DNA from: Eutrophocola salsuginis
GTDB lineage: Bacteria; Pseudomonadota; Gammaproteobacteria; Pseudomonadales; Pseudohongiellaceae
Reading direction: 5' to 3'
Assembly (NCBI GenBank): GCA_038147195.1
Contig: JAYQTB010000004.1
Coordinates: forward strand, 806,001 to 870,000
DNA length: 64,000 nucleotides
A program made the position numbers and the translations under genes. Position 1 is the stretch's first letter. Every line of letters starts with the position of its first letter. This document shows, one piece after another, positions 28,724-38,141 of the stretch. The notes under the pieces are model-generated. The model did not search any database and was not told the DNA's origin. It was given only the letters and a program-made list of their open reading frames with translations.

Positions 28724-29350
28724 GTGTTTGAGATTGTACAGGCCGGCGGTTGGCTAATGCTGCCAATCATCCTCTGCTCAATTATTGCCATCGCCATCGT
28801 CATCGAACGGTTCTGGACCCTCAACCCTGCCCGCATTGCCCCGCGCAACGTCCTCGCTGACGTCTGGAGTAAGATCAAGCATAACCAGTTCGATGCAGCC
28901 CAGTTGCGTGAGCTGCGCATATCCTGCCCTCTGGGACTGATCCTGGCGGCGGGTCTAGTCAATTCCAAGGCTGGGCGCAGCATCATGACCGAAAGTATCG
29001 AACAGGCGGCCAGCCACGTGGTGCACGACCTGGAACGCTACCTGAGTACGCTGGGCACTATCGCGGCCATCACCCCGCTGCTGGGCTTGCTGGGTACCGT
29101 CATGGGAATGATTGGTGTGTTCAGCGAGATCATGGCGCAGGGTACCGGTAACGCCAATGCACTGGCCGGGGGTATTTCCGAGGCGCTGATCACCACCGCC
29201 GCAGGCTTGTGCGTGGGCATTCCTGCCCTCATGTTCTATCGCATGTTCTTACGCCGGGTGGAAAGCCTGGTCGTCGACCTGGAGCGGGAATCTATCAAGC
29301 TCGTGGACGCATTGCATTCGTCACGCGGCGTGGAAATTAGGGAAAATTGA
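28724..29350 (+). CDS. exbB: MotA/TolQ/ExbB-family proton channel protein
   Basis: Inner-membrane subunit of a proton-driven ExbB-ExbD motor, 208 residues with three helices (about 8-27, 108-132, 150-172). The second and third helices carry the GLLGTVMGMIGVF and ITTAAGLCVGIPALMFY patterns that line the channel. I chose GTG 28724, ten bases after GAGGG; a TTG at 28715 would sit on that site. In Pseudomonas the same exbB-exbD pair lies upstream of lpxK. No TonB gene is nearby, so the partner is unknown; it may be TolQ-like. Confidence 0.85.
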   Translation: MFEIVQAGGWLMLPIILCSIIAIAIVIERFWTLNPARIAPRNVLADVWSKIKHNQFDAAQLRELRISCPLGLILAAGLVNSKAGRSIMTESIEQAASHVVHDLERYLSTLGTIAAITPLLGLLGTVMGMIGVFSEIMAQGTGNANALAGGISEALITTAAGLCVGIPALMFYRMFLRRVESLVVDLERESIKLVDALHSSRGVEIREN

Positions 29351-29368
29351 GAGGCGGGGCAAAGCGAA

Positions 29369-29788
29369 GTGAAATTCCAGCGCAGCCTGAAAGAAGAAGT
29401 CAGCGTTAACATAACGCCGTTGATCGACGTGGTGTTCCTGCTGCTAATCTTTTTCATGGTTACCACCACGTTTTCGCGCAACACCAACCTCCTTATCAAA
29501 CTGCCGGAAGCGAACGGTCAGCTGACAGAACAGGAAACTGTTGAGATCGAAATACTTATTGCTCAGAACGGTACCTACTCGGTTAACGGCCGCCGGCTCA
29601 TTAACACCGAGCGCGAAACCCTGATGCGCAACATCGCGGATGTCTCTGGCGGTGATACGAGCATACCCCTGATCATTACTGCCGATGCCAGCACTACACA
29701 CCAGGCAGTAGTAACCGCCATGGATGCGGTAGCTCAGCTCGGCTTTTCCAGTCTCTATATCGCCACGCGGGAACCCGGTACGGAATAA
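29369..29788 (+). CDS. exbD: ExbD/TolR-family biopolymer transport protein
   Basis: A 139-residue protein with one N-terminal helix (VNITPLIDVVFLLLIFFMV), including the conserved channel Asp in PLIDVVF, and a small periplasmic domain. It works with the preceding ExbB to couple proton flow to envelope work. The start is GTG 29369, after a purine-rich stretch. msbA begins eight bases after its stop. Confidence 0.88.
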   Translation: MKFQRSLKEEVSVNITPLIDVVFLLLIFFMVTTTFSRNTNLLIKLPEANGQLTEQETVEIEILIAQNGTYSVNGRRLINTERETLMRNIADVSGGDTSIPLIITADASTTHQAVVTAMDAVAQLGFSSLYIATREPGTE

Positions 29789-29796
29789 TTGCGACA

Positions 29797-31581
29797 ATGG
29801 ATACAGGCACGACAGACTTGGTGGCTAAAACCGCATCAGCCGCACCATCGAACAGTGCAGCGCTATATGCGCGCCTATTGGGTTACGTCAAGCCCCTGCG
29901 CAGTTTCTTCCTGCTGGGGATCCTCGGCTTCGTCTTGTATTCGGCATCCAGTATCCTGTTTTTCGACCTTTTGCAAGAACTGGTTGACACTATTGGCGCC
30001 AATGCAGCGGTCTCGGCCAACCAGCGCCTGTTCATTCCTCTGACCTTAATCGTGATCGTCGCTTTCCGTGGGTGCGGTGGTTTTCTGGGCACCTATTACC
30101 TAGCATATATTGCTTATCACGTCGTGCATCGCCTGCGTGTGGAGTTGCTGAATCGATTCATTGGGCTGCCAAGCGCCTGGTTCGACCGAAATACAGTCGG
30201 CCATCTGGTCTCCACCGTTACCTTCAATGTCAGCCAGGTTAGTACGGCAGTTAGCGATGCGCTGACGGTCATACTTCGAGAAGGCCTCTTTCTATTGGGC
30301 CTGTTCGGTTTCCTTCTATACGTCAACTGGAAACTAACGCTGTTGTTTGTGGCAGTTACGCCGGTTATTTCAATTGTCGTGCTGTATGCGTCGAAAAAAT
30401 TCCGCAAGCACTCCAGCCGTATCCAGATTTCTATGGGTGACGTCACTCACATCCTGTCCGAAACGCTGAAAGGCATGAAAGTGGTAAAAACCTTCGGGGC
30501 CGAGAAACAGGTTCAGGGTCGCTTCGAGGAAAGCAGCGAACGCAATCTCAGGCAGAATCTCAAACTGGCAATGGTGGATGCCATCAGTACACCGGTTGTA
30601 CAGGTAGTTGTCGCCTCGTCGCTTTCCTTGTTGTTGTGGCTGGCAATGTCGCCGGACATCCTGGCGCAGATGTCGCCGGGTGATTTCGTGGCTTATGTAA
30701 GCGCGGCGGGTTCCATGCTTAAACCGATTCGCCAGCTCACCAAGATCAATGCCGCGGTCCAGAAAGGCCTTACCGCTGCACAATCAATCTTCGTCCTGCT
30801 GGATGAGGAGCAGGAAGCGGACACCGGTACACACTCTGTCGAAAGGGCAGTTGGGCGGGTCGAATTTCGCGACGTCAGTTTCGCCTACGCCAATGAGAAA
30901 CCGGTTCTCGCCGGTATTTCCTTTACCTGTGAACCCGGAGAGGCCATCGCCATCGTGGGCAAATCCGGTGCCGGCAAAAGCACTTTAGTGAACCTGATTT
31001 CGCGCTTCTACCAGCACAGTAGCGGCGATATTCTGCTGGACGGTATCTCGCTCAGCGAACTGACCTTGCAAAGCCTGCGGCGGCAGATCGCCCTTGTTAG
31101 CCAGCAAGTCGTTTTGTTCAACGGTACGGTACGGGAAAATATTGCCTATGGTGATATGCAGGGCGCCAGTGATAATGACATTCTCGAGGCACTGGCGAGC
31201 GCCAACGCACAAGAGTTTGTCGACAAACTGGACAACGGGCTGGAGACCCTGATCGGTGATGATGGTTTCCTGCTATCGGGTGGTCAACGCCAGCGGCTTG
31301 CCATTGCTAGAGCGCTGCTAAAGAATGCCCCGATCCTGATTTTTGATGAAGCCACCTCTGCGCTAGATTCCGAATCGGAAAAGGCAATCCAGCAGGCACT
31401 GGAGCATCTTATGGCGGGTCGCACCACGTTCGTTATTGCCCATCGACTGTCCACAATCGAGTCCGCTTCACGAATCCTGGTACTGGAGCAGGGCAGGATC
31501 GTGGAATGTGGCACTCACGCTGAACTGTTGGCAGTCGGCGGCCATTACCAACAATTGCACGCCCTGCAGTTTTCGCAGTGA
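29797..31581 (+). CDS. msbA: Lipid A export ATP-binding/permease MsbA
   Basis: Half-transporter that flips lipid A-core across the inner membrane. Six membrane helices (about residues 35-330) precede the ATPase domain, with Walker A GKSGAGKST near residue 388, the LSGGQRQRLAIARAL signature near 493 and Walker B ILIFDEATSALD. At 594 residues it matches the family (582 in E. coli) with a short Ser/Ala-rich N-terminal tail. It is next to lpxK, as in E. coli, which supports the lipid A role over other ABC exporters. Confidence 0.92.
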   Translation: MDTGTTDLVAKTASAAPSNSAALYARLLGYVKPLRSFFLLGILGFVLYSASSILFFDLLQELVDTIGANAAVSANQRLFIPLTLIVIVAFRGCGGFLGTYYLAYIAYHVVHRLRVELLNRFIGLPSAWFDRNTVGHLVSTVTFNVSQVSTAVSDALTVILREGLFLLGLFGFLLYVNWKLTLLFVAVTPVISIVVLYASKKFRKHSSRIQISMGDVTHILSETLKGMKVVKTFGAEKQVQGRFEESSERNLRQNLKLAMVDAISTPVVQVVVASSLSLLLWLAMSPDILAQMSPGDFVAYVSAAGSMLKPIRQLTKINAAVQKGLTAAQSIFVLLDEEQEADTGTHSVERAVGRVEFRDVSFAYANEKPVLAGISFTCEPGEAIAIVGKSGAGKSTLVNLISRFYQHSSGDILLDGISLSELTLQSLRRQIALVSQQVVLFNGTVRENIAYGDMQGASDNDILEALASANAQEFVDKLDNGLETLIGDDGFLLSGGQRQRLAIARALLKNAPILIFDEATSALDSESEKAIQQALEHLMAGRTTFVIAHRLSTIESASRILVLEQGRIVECGTHAELLAVGGHYQQLHALQFSQ

Positions 31582-31591
31582 ATGTAACTTC

Positions 31592-32590
31592 ATGAGTTTG
31601 CTTGCCAATGCCTGGTACAAGAATAAGCGCTGGATCCAGTGCCTGCGTCCCCTGAGCGCTCTGTTTGCCCTAGTGTCGGCAGTGCGCCGAACTCTTTATT
31701 GCAAAACTTCCCGCGCGTATTCCAGCAAGTACCCGGTCATCGTTATCGGCAACATCACTGCCGGGGGCACGGGCAAGACTCCACTGGTTATCTATCTCGC
31801 AGAGAAGCTGGTCGAAAAGGGATACCGGCCGGGAATTGTCAGCCGAGGTTATGGTTCAAAGGCCGAAGAGTATCCCTTCATTGTGACACCTAACACATGC
31901 TTTCGTGAAGCTGGGGAGGAGCCCCTGATGATTGCCCTCCATACAGGCTGCCCGGTCATCATCGATCCCGACCGAGTCGCCGCCGTAAAGAAACTGGAAA
32001 ATGAATTTGATATCAACGTCATCATCAGCGATGACGGCATGCAGCATTACCAGCTCAACCGCACGCTGGAAATAGCCTTGGTCGATGGCCAACGCGGGTT
32101 CGGCAATGGTTACCTACTGCCTGCTGGACCCTTGCGAGAAAAGCCCGCCCGCCTATCCTCGGTGGATCTCGTGGTCTGTAATGGTGAAACCAGACATGAG
32201 CTACCCGAAGGTACCTTACGGATGGACCTCGAACCAACCCACATGGTTCGCCTGGCTGACGACAAGAGATTGTCCGTGCATGATGCTTTTCTCAGTTCGC
32301 TGACCGCTCGCAAGGTGCATGCCGTCGCCGGTATCGGCAATCCCGAACGCTTCTTCAACTCTCTTTGCAGTTGCGGGTTTGATATCATTACCCATATTTT
32401 CCGCGACCATCACCTGTACCGGGTGCAGGACATTACTTTCGACGACGACCTTACCGTGGTCATGACTGAGAAGGATGCGGTCAAGTGCCGACAGATCTGT
32501 TCCGATCATCACTGGTATCTAAAGGTCGCAGCTCGGTTGCCGGAAGTATTTATGCAACAAGTGTTCGAAAAATTGCAAACTGCAACCTGA
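31592..32590 (+). CDS. lpxK: Tetraacyldisaccharide 4'-kinase LpxK
   Basis: Phosphorylates the 4' position of the lipid A disaccharide to make lipid IVA at the inner membrane. The 332-residue protein has the P-loop GNITAGGTGKTPL (about residue 50), an N-terminal hydrophobic helix and the SDDGMQHY motif around the catalytic aspartate. ATG 31592 is 10 bases after the msbA stop. It precedes the Trm112-like gene and kdsB, the standard cluster. Confidence 0.93.
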   Translation: MSLLANAWYKNKRWIQCLRPLSALFALVSAVRRTLYCKTSRAYSSKYPVIVIGNITAGGTGKTPLVIYLAEKLVEKGYRPGIVSRGYGSKAEEYPFIVTPNTCFREAGEEPLMIALHTGCPVIIDPDRVAAVKKLENEFDINVIISDDGMQHYQLNRTLEIALVDGQRGFGNGYLLPAGPLREKPARLSSVDLVVCNGETRHELPEGTLRMDLEPTHMVRLADDKRLSVHDAFLSSLTARKVHAVAGIGNPERFFNSLCSCGFDIITHIFRDHHLYRVQDITFDDDLTVVMTEKDAVKCRQICSDHHWYLKVAARLPEVFMQQVFEKLQTAT

Positions 32591-32628
32591 TAAGTTGCAC
32601 AAACATACTAGTGTTACCAGGACCAACC

Positions 32629-32823
32629 ATGGATAAAAAGCTGCTTACTATACTTGCCTGCCCGCTGTGCAAGGGTGAACTGGTCTACAACGAGCAGGCC
32701 CAGGAACTGATCTGTTATCCGGACAGCATGGCCTATCCCGTTCGTGATGGCATTCCTATCATGCTGGAAGACGAGGCGCGGGCCCTGACCCCGGAAGAAA
32801 AGGCGAACAGGAAAAAGCAGTGA
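32629..32823 (+). CDS. Trm112-family small protein (YcaR-like)
   Basis: A 64-residue protein with the KKLLTILACPLCKGEL opening and a VRDGIPIML close, the signature of the Trm112/YcaR family. Only one CxxC pair is present, so zinc binding may be incomplete, as in many bacterial members. The function of YcaR-like proteins is not firmly known. The stop overlaps the kdsB GTG start. Confidence 0.88.
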   Translation: MDKKLLTILACPLCKGELVYNEQAQELICYPDSMAYPVRDGIPIMLEDEARALTPEEKANRKKQ

Positions 32824-33566
32824 GTTTTATCGTTGTCATTCCGGCGCGTTACCAGTCAACGCGACTGCCCGGTAAACCACTGCTGGATATTGCGGGCAAA
32901 CCTATGCTCCATCATGTTGTTGAGCGCGCATCCATGAGTGCCGCAGAGGCCGTCTATGTAGCTACCGATGACGAGCGCATCAAGTCCAGTTGCGAATTCA
33001 TGGGTGATCGCGTCGTCATGACGTCCTCCGAGCACCAGTCCGGCACTGACCGTATTGAGGAGGTGGCACGCAAGTTAGCGCTCCCTGATGAGGCCCTCGT
33101 CGTCAATGTCCAGGGTGATGAGCCTTTGATTCCGCCGGAAGTGATTAACCAGGTTGCCGCAGACTTGGAAAATCATCCCGATGCCGAAATCTGCACACTT
33201 TACGAGGATTTCGAGTATGACGAGGATGTGCTGGATCCAAACATCGTCAAAGTGGTAGCCGATAACCGGGGTTATGCCCTGTATTTTTCCCGTGCGCAAA
33301 TCCCTTTTCCCCGGGGTAATACAACGAATACTAATCTAAGGGTTTACAAGCGTCATGTAGGTCTCTATGCCTACCGTGTAAAAGTACTGCACGATTTCGT
33401 CAGATGGCCCTCTAACGAACTAGAGAAGACCGAACATCTTGAACAGTTGCGGGCATTGGCCAACGACATCCGCATCCATGTCCAGAAAGCCTGCGCGCCC
33501 ATCCCTGCAGGCATAGATACACCAGAAGATCTAGAAAAAGTTCGGAAATTGCTGGGAGCTGCCTGA
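32820..33566 (+). CDS. kdsB: 3-deoxy-manno-octulosonate cytidylyltransferase KdsB
   Basis: Activates Kdo with CTP to CMP-Kdo for the inner core of lipopolysaccharide. The nucleotide-binding IPARYQSTRLPGKPL motif opens the 248-residue protein, and NVQGDEPLI carries the metal-binding aspartate. The start is GTG 32820, overlapping the upstream stop by four bases. It belongs to the msbA-lpxK-kdsB envelope run. Confidence 0.95.
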   Translation: MSFIVVIPARYQSTRLPGKPLLDIAGKPMLHHVVERASMSAAEAVYVATDDERIKSSCEFMGDRVVMTSSEHQSGTDRIEEVARKLALPDEALVVNVQGDEPLIPPEVINQVAADLENHPDAEICTLYEDFEYDEDVLDPNIVKVVADNRGYALYFSRAQIPFPRGNTTNTNLRVYKRHVGLYAYRVKVLHDFVRWPSNELEKTEHLEQLRALANDIRIHVQKACAPIPAGIDTPEDLEKVRKLLGAA

Positions 33567-33570
33567 ACCT

Positions 33571-34071
33571 ATGCCTGGCAAACCGGTAAAAGTCCTCATG
33601 GTGTGCCTTGGTAATATCTGTCGCTCGCCGACTGCAGAAGCCGTGTTCAGGCAGCATTTGCATCTACATGGCCTGGACAAGCAAATTCATGTCGATTCCG
33701 CCGGGACCGGTTCCTGGCACATTGGCAATCCACCAGATTCACGTTCTATGGCTGCTGCTCTGAAACGCAACTATGACATGTCGGCACTGCGTGCCCGCCA
33801 AGTGGTGGCACAGGACATGGTTGAGTTCGATTACATTTTCGCCATGGACCGGCAAAACCTGCATGATCTGCTCGACATTTGCCCTGATGCATGCCGGGAC
33901 AAGCTGTCCCTGTTTCTTCATCATGGCAACAGTGATGTTGAGGAAGTCCCCGATCCCTATTATTCCGGTCCCGATGGCTTTGAACTGGTACTGGACCTGG
34001 TGGAGGACACCTCGGCCAGTTTAGTTGGCAAACTTTCCGCCAGGCATAAACTGGTAAGAGACAAGCATTAG
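33571..34071 (+). CDS. Low-molecular-weight protein-tyrosine phosphatase
   Basis: A cytoplasmic phosphatase of 166 residues. The P-loop CLGNICRS has nucleophile Cys12 and Arg18, and the general acid Asp is in VPDPYY near residue 130. The pair kdsB-phosphatase-murB also occurs in Pseudomonas (PA2979-PA2977). The substrate cannot be read from sequence; many relatives act on tyrosine kinases of capsule or exopolysaccharide systems, but no such gene is nearby. Confidence 0.9.
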   Translation: MPGKPVKVLMVCLGNICRSPTAEAVFRQHLHLHGLDKQIHVDSAGTGSWHIGNPPDSRSMAAALKRNYDMSALRARQVVAQDMVEFDYIFAMDRQNLHDLLDICPDACRDKLSLFLHHGNSDVEEVPDPYYSGPDGFELVLDLVEDTSASLVGKLSARHKLVRDKH

Positions 34072-34074
34072 CGC

Positions 34075-35088
34075 ATGGAAATCCTCGAACACTTCAACCT
34101 GAAAAACTTCAACACGTTCCATGTATCTGCGCATGCCCGTTATTTCGTGAACGTGCCCGATTTGGCCTGCCTGCGCGAGGCTCTGGCATTCGTCCGAGAG
34201 AGGGACACACCCTTCATGCTGATCGGGCAGGGCAGCAACCTACTGTTCCGGCAAGACTATCCCGGGCTTATCATCGAAATGAACATTCGCGGCAAGAAGT
34301 TGATCAGAGAAGACGACAGCCACTGGCATGTGAAGGCCCGCTCCGGCGAAAACTGGCACGCCTTCGTTCAGTGGTGCCTAGACAATAAATATTACGGGTT
34401 GGAGAACCTCTCCCTGATTCCCGGCACAGTAGGAGCAGCCCCTGTGCAGAATATTGGTGCCTATGGCGTAGAACTGAAGGATGTCATGCTGTCGCTCGAT
34501 GCGTTGGAAATCGCTACCGGTGAACTGGTGACTTTTAGTAATAATGATTGCGGTTTCACTTACCGGCACTCCGTGTTCAAGGGGGACAATCGCGATCAGT
34601 ACATTATTTACAGTGTGACCTTCGCGTTAAGCAAGGAGCCTATCGTCAACATTAGCTACCCTTCACTGGCGAGGGCCCTGGAAGAGACACCTGATAATGA
34701 CATTACCCCGGAACTTGTCGGCAGGACAGTTTGCGATATTCGCCGAAGCAAACTGCCTAGCCCGAACAGGCTTGGCAATGCGGGAAGTTTTTTCTGGAAT
34801 CCAGTGATTTCCCGGGAGCACTTTGACGCAATGCAAGCGGATTTTCAGGATATCGTCGGCTACCCCGACGGAGATCAGGTCAAGCTCGCCGCCGCCTGGC
34901 TCATCGAGAAGGCCGGCTGGAAGGGGTACCGACAAGGGGATGTTGGAGTACACAGCGAACACGCCCTTGTACTAGTCAACCATGGTCATGCCACAGGCGC
35001 GGAACTTGTTGACCTGTCCGAGCGTATCCAACATTCCGTGCAGGAAAAGTTTGGTATTCATCTGACGCCCGAAGTACGAATTATTTGA
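34075..35088 (+). CDS. murB: UDP-N-acetylenolpyruvoylglucosamine reductase MurB
   Basis: NADPH/FAD enzyme that completes UDP-MurNAc synthesis for peptidoglycan. The FAD-binding GQGSNLLF and LIPGTVGAAPVQNIGAYG motifs, IRRSKLP, and the proton-donor Ser in GNAGSFFWNP are present. The 337-residue length and the Tyr-loop layout are those of the type I (E. coli) form. It starts three bases after the phosphatase stop. Confidence 0.95.
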   Translation: MEILEHFNLKNFNTFHVSAHARYFVNVPDLACLREALAFVRERDTPFMLIGQGSNLLFRQDYPGLIIEMNIRGKKLIREDDSHWHVKARSGENWHAFVQWCLDNKYYGLENLSLIPGTVGAAPVQNIGAYGVELKDVMLSLDALEIATGELVTFSNNDCGFTYRHSVFKGDNRDQYIIYSVTFALSKEPIVNISYPSLARALEETPDNDITPELVGRTVCDIRRSKLPSPNRLGNAGSFFWNPVISREHFDAMQADFQDIVGYPDGDQVKLAAAWLIEKAGWKGYRQGDVGVHSEHALVLVNHGHATGAELVDLSERIQHSVQEKFGIHLTPEVRII

Positions 35089-35109
35089 AATGATGTTTAA
35101 AGTGTCTCC

Positions 35110-36942
35110 ATGCCCGACACCGTCTTTGATCATAAAAATTTCCTGAAGAACACCAGTACGCGCCCGGGCGTCTACAGAATGCTCGATGTCGACGGGGATG
35201 TGCTGTATGTGGGCAAGGCAAAGAACCTGAGAAACCGCCTTAGAAGTTATTTTCGCACCTCCGGACTTGACAAAAAGACCATCGCCCTAGTCAATCACAT
35301 TCACGATATCGAGATCACCATTACCGGCAGTGAAACCGAAGCCCTGCTGCTAGAACAGAACCTGATCAAGGAAAAACGGCCCCCGTACAATATCCTCCTG
35401 CGTGACGACAAGTCCTACCCCTACATTTACCTGTCTTCCAAGGACGATTATCCTAGACTCGCATTCCACCGCGGCGCAAAAAAGCGGAGAGGGCGCTACT
35501 TCGGTCCCTATCCGAGTGCCGGTGCTGTACGTGAAAGTCTTGCACTGCTGCAAAAGATCTTCCTTGTGCGCCAGTGCGAGGATTCCTACTTTAGGAACCG
35601 GACCCGGCCCTGCCTGCAATACCAGATCAAGCGCTGCTCAGGCCCCTGTGTAAACCTGGCAACCGTGGAGGAATATGCTGGAGCCGTTCGCCATTCCGTC
35701 ATGTTTCTCGAGGGCCGTAACGATCAGATTCGCGATGAACTCAATGCAACAATGGAAAAGCTATCCGCCGAACTCCGTTTCGAAGAGGCGTCGAAAGTTC
35801 GTGATCAGATCCGCGACCTGCGCCTGATTCAGGAAACACAGGTAGTCGCCGGGGAGAAGGGCGATGTCGATGTCATTGCCATGGCACAGGATGCCGGCGC
35901 AGTATGTGTCCACGTAATTTTCATCCGTGCGGGGCGTATTATCGGTAACAAAAATTACTATCCGCGATTCGTGCTAGAGAAAGAGCCAAGTGACATTCTT
36001 ATGGCCTTCATTGCCCAGTACTATCTCAGCGAGGCGCACCGGCAGAGTATTCCTCGTGAAATCCTCTGTAATTTTGAGCCCCAGGACAGGGTGCAGCTGG
36101 CCAAGGCATTGACCTACCTGGCAGGACGTAATGTTAGTATCAGGCACCAGGTCAGGGCGCATCGCCACCAGTGGCTGGAGCTGGCCGCCGTCAATGCCGG
36201 CCATGGACTGATGAGCAAACTCAACAATAAGCGCACCATGCAGCAGCGCATCGATGCATTGAGTTCTGCATTGAAACTCGAACAAAATCCCATGCGCCTA
36301 GAATGTTTCGATATCAGTCACAGCTCCGGGGAAGCCACCGTAGCTTCCTGTGTGGTGTTTGATGCGAATGGCCCGCTCAAGGCCGATTACCGGCGCTTCA
36401 ATATCGACAACATCACCCCCGGCGATGATTATGCCGCCATGGAACAGGCCCTGAAGCGGCGCTACAACCGGCTCAAACAGGGTGAGGCAAAAATACCGGA
36501 CGTGCTGGTCATCGATGGCGGGCTTGGCCAGCTTGGTCAGGCAGAGAAGGTTATGGCCGAGCTTGATGTCGAGGGTGTCCAACTGCTGGGAATCGCCAAG
36601 GGTATCAGTCGAAGGGCAGGGCAGGAGACCCTCATCCTGGGCGGCAGCCACAGGGAGGTTGTCTTACCACCGGAGTCACCGGCCCTGCACCTCCTGCAAC
36701 ATATACGCGATGAGTCACACCGGTTTGCTATTACCGCCCACCGCCAGCGGCGGGGGAAAAAACGTACCAGCTCCTTCCTTGACGATATTCCGGGTATCGG
36801 CCCTGCAAGGCGTCGTGACCTAATCCGTTATTTCGGCGGGCTAAAGGAAATTCGTCGTGCCAATCTCCAGGACCTGCAAAAGGTCAACGGCATCAGCAAA
36901 ACGCTGGCCAGGGACATCTACGAGTATCTACATTCATCGTAA
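35110..36942 (+). CDS. uvrC: Excinuclease ABC subunit C (UvrC)
   Basis: Makes both incisions in nucleotide excision repair. The GIY-YIG nuclease (RPGVYRMLD, YVGKAKNLRNRL) fills residues 15-95, the UVR helix pair that meets UvrB is near 205-240, the RNase H-like nuclease (ECFDISH) begins near 398, and a double helix-hairpin-helix (DIPGIGPARR) ends the 610 residues. In Pseudomonas and E. coli a gacA/uvrY regulator precedes uvrC; here murB takes that place. Confidence 0.96.
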   Translation: MPDTVFDHKNFLKNTSTRPGVYRMLDVDGDVLYVGKAKNLRNRLRSYFRTSGLDKKTIALVNHIHDIEITITGSETEALLLEQNLIKEKRPPYNILLRDDKSYPYIYLSSKDDYPRLAFHRGAKKRRGRYFGPYPSAGAVRESLALLQKIFLVRQCEDSYFRNRTRPCLQYQIKRCSGPCVNLATVEEYAGAVRHSVMFLEGRNDQIRDELNATMEKLSAELRFEEASKVRDQIRDLRLIQETQVVAGEKGDVDVIAMAQDAGAVCVHVIFIRAGRIIGNKNYYPRFVLEKEPSDILMAFIAQYYLSEAHRQSIPREILCNFEPQDRVQLAKALTYLAGRNVSIRHQVRAHRHQWLELAAVNAGHGLMSKLNNKRTMQQRIDALSSALKLEQNPMRLECFDISHSSGEATVASCVVFDANGPLKADYRRFNIDNITPGDDYAAMEQALKRRYNRLKQGEAKIPDVLVIDGGLGQLGQAEKVMAELDVEGVQLLGIAKGISRRAGQETLILGGSHREVVLPPESPALHLLQHIRDESHRFAITAHRQRRGKKRTSSFLDDIPGIGPARRRDLIRYFGGLKEIRRANLQDLQKVNGISKTLARDIYEYLHSS

Positions 36943-37002
36943 CCCCTCAAAAAGCAAAGATATTCTGCTCCCGAAAGGCTATCTCAGGTACAATGGGAAA
37001 CC

Positions 37003-37560
37003 ATGAATCTTGCCAATTTCATGACCTTCCTGCGTATTCTAGCCATCCCGGTCTTTATTGGCGTTTATTACGCCGATTTTCGCGGCCATTACCTGGTCTC
37101 CTCCCTGATTTTCATTCTCGCCTGTATCACGGACTGGCTGGACGGCTACCTGGCACGCAAGCTGGACCAGTGCACGCCTTTTGGCGCATTTCTCGATCCG
37201 GTCGCTGACAAGATCCTGGTCACCGTGGCCTTAGTCATGCTGGCCGCCAATTTTGCCAGCCCCTGGTTCGTAATTCCTGCAGCGATCATGGTAGCGAGGG
37301 AAGTGCTGATATCCGCACTGCGGGAATGGATGGCCGAGCAAAACAAGCGCAATCTAGTCGCGGTGGGATGGCTGGGTAAGGTCAAAACAACGGTCCAGAT
37401 GATTGCCGTTATCGTATTGCTGGCCAGCGACCCGAACGGTTCCGTCTGGCTCTGGGGACCCGGCTATGTCCTAATCTATACCGCCGCCATCCTCACACTC
37501 TGGTCTATGTTTTTGTATCTTAGGAGTGCCTGGTCCGTGCTAGGTGCCCAGCTCAAATAA
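37003..37560 (+). CDS. pgsA: CDP-diacylglycerol-glycerol-3-phosphate 3-phosphatidyltransferase PgsA
   Basis: Membrane enzyme for phosphatidylglycerol-phosphate synthesis, 185 residues with four or more helices. The CDP-alcohol phosphotransferase motif is intact: DWLDGYLAR followed by GAFLDPVADK. The location between uvrC and tRNA-Gly/Cys/Leu is the same as in E. coli (pgsA-glyW-cysT-leuZ). Confidence 0.95.
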   Translation: MNLANFMTFLRILAIPVFIGVYYADFRGHYLVSSLIFILACITDWLDGYLARKLDQCTPFGAFLDPVADKILVTVALVMLAANFASPWFVIPAAIMVAREVLISALREWMAEQNKRNLVAVGWLGKVKTTVQMIAVIVLLASDPNGSVWLWGPGYVLIYTAAILTLWSMFLYLRSAWSVLGAQLK

Positions 37561-37758
37561 TGACTGCTGAAACACTCCCTAAATGCCTGATTACCCTTGA
37601 CTTGCGGCCCAGTCTGATTAGAATAGCCACCTCTTTGAAACACCCTGTTCCCCTAGTGATCCGGGTGGTGTCAGCAAGGCCCGTAAACCTCGTTTTCAGG
37701 CAAAGCTGAAGGCCAAAGAGCATGAAATAGTGAAGCTCTGGCCGGGATTGAAAATCGC

Positions 37759-37786
37759 TTGAAAGCATCGTTTGACAAGCTATAAA
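37759..37786 (+). promoter_or_regulatory. Candidate promoter of the tRNA operon
   Basis: TTGAAA (37759-37764) and TATAAA (37781-37786) with 16 bases between, 53 bases before tRNA-Gly. The 279-base pgsA-tRNA gap holds no other recognisable feature. Confidence 0.5.
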
Positions 37787-37839
37787 AGGTCCTGCGTAAA
37801 GAGACAATTTGGCTGTCATCGGCAATAGAAAGATATAAA

Positions 37840-37915
<76 letters not shown>

Positions 37916-37943
37916 AATTGCCGGGTTGTCAGAAATTCCTTAA

Positions 37944-38017
37944 GGCCGGATGGCAGAGTGGTTATGCAGCGGACTGCAACTCCGTGTACGCCGGTTCGAT
38001 TCCGACTCCGGCCTCCA
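37944..38017 (+). tRNA. cysT: tRNA-Cys (GCA)
   Basis: A 74-nt cloverleaf with CCA encoded; the anticodon loop ACTGCAACT gives GCA. It lies 28 bases after tRNA-Gly, same order as E. coli. Confidence 0.96.
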
Positions 38018-38141
38018 ATTTCTCCAGCTAATTTCATTTCTTTAGTCGTGCCTTTGCAGCACGCATGCATGGATTATCTTTACACTGTTTATAGATTTAT
38101 ACTGGTGACTTACCTATACAAGTAATTACCCACTGAAAGCC

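Noticed and set aside
37553..37825. 90-codon minus-strand frame between pgsA and tRNA-Gly
   Set aside because: It covers the promoter region of the tRNAs and lacks a ribosome site or recognisable family.
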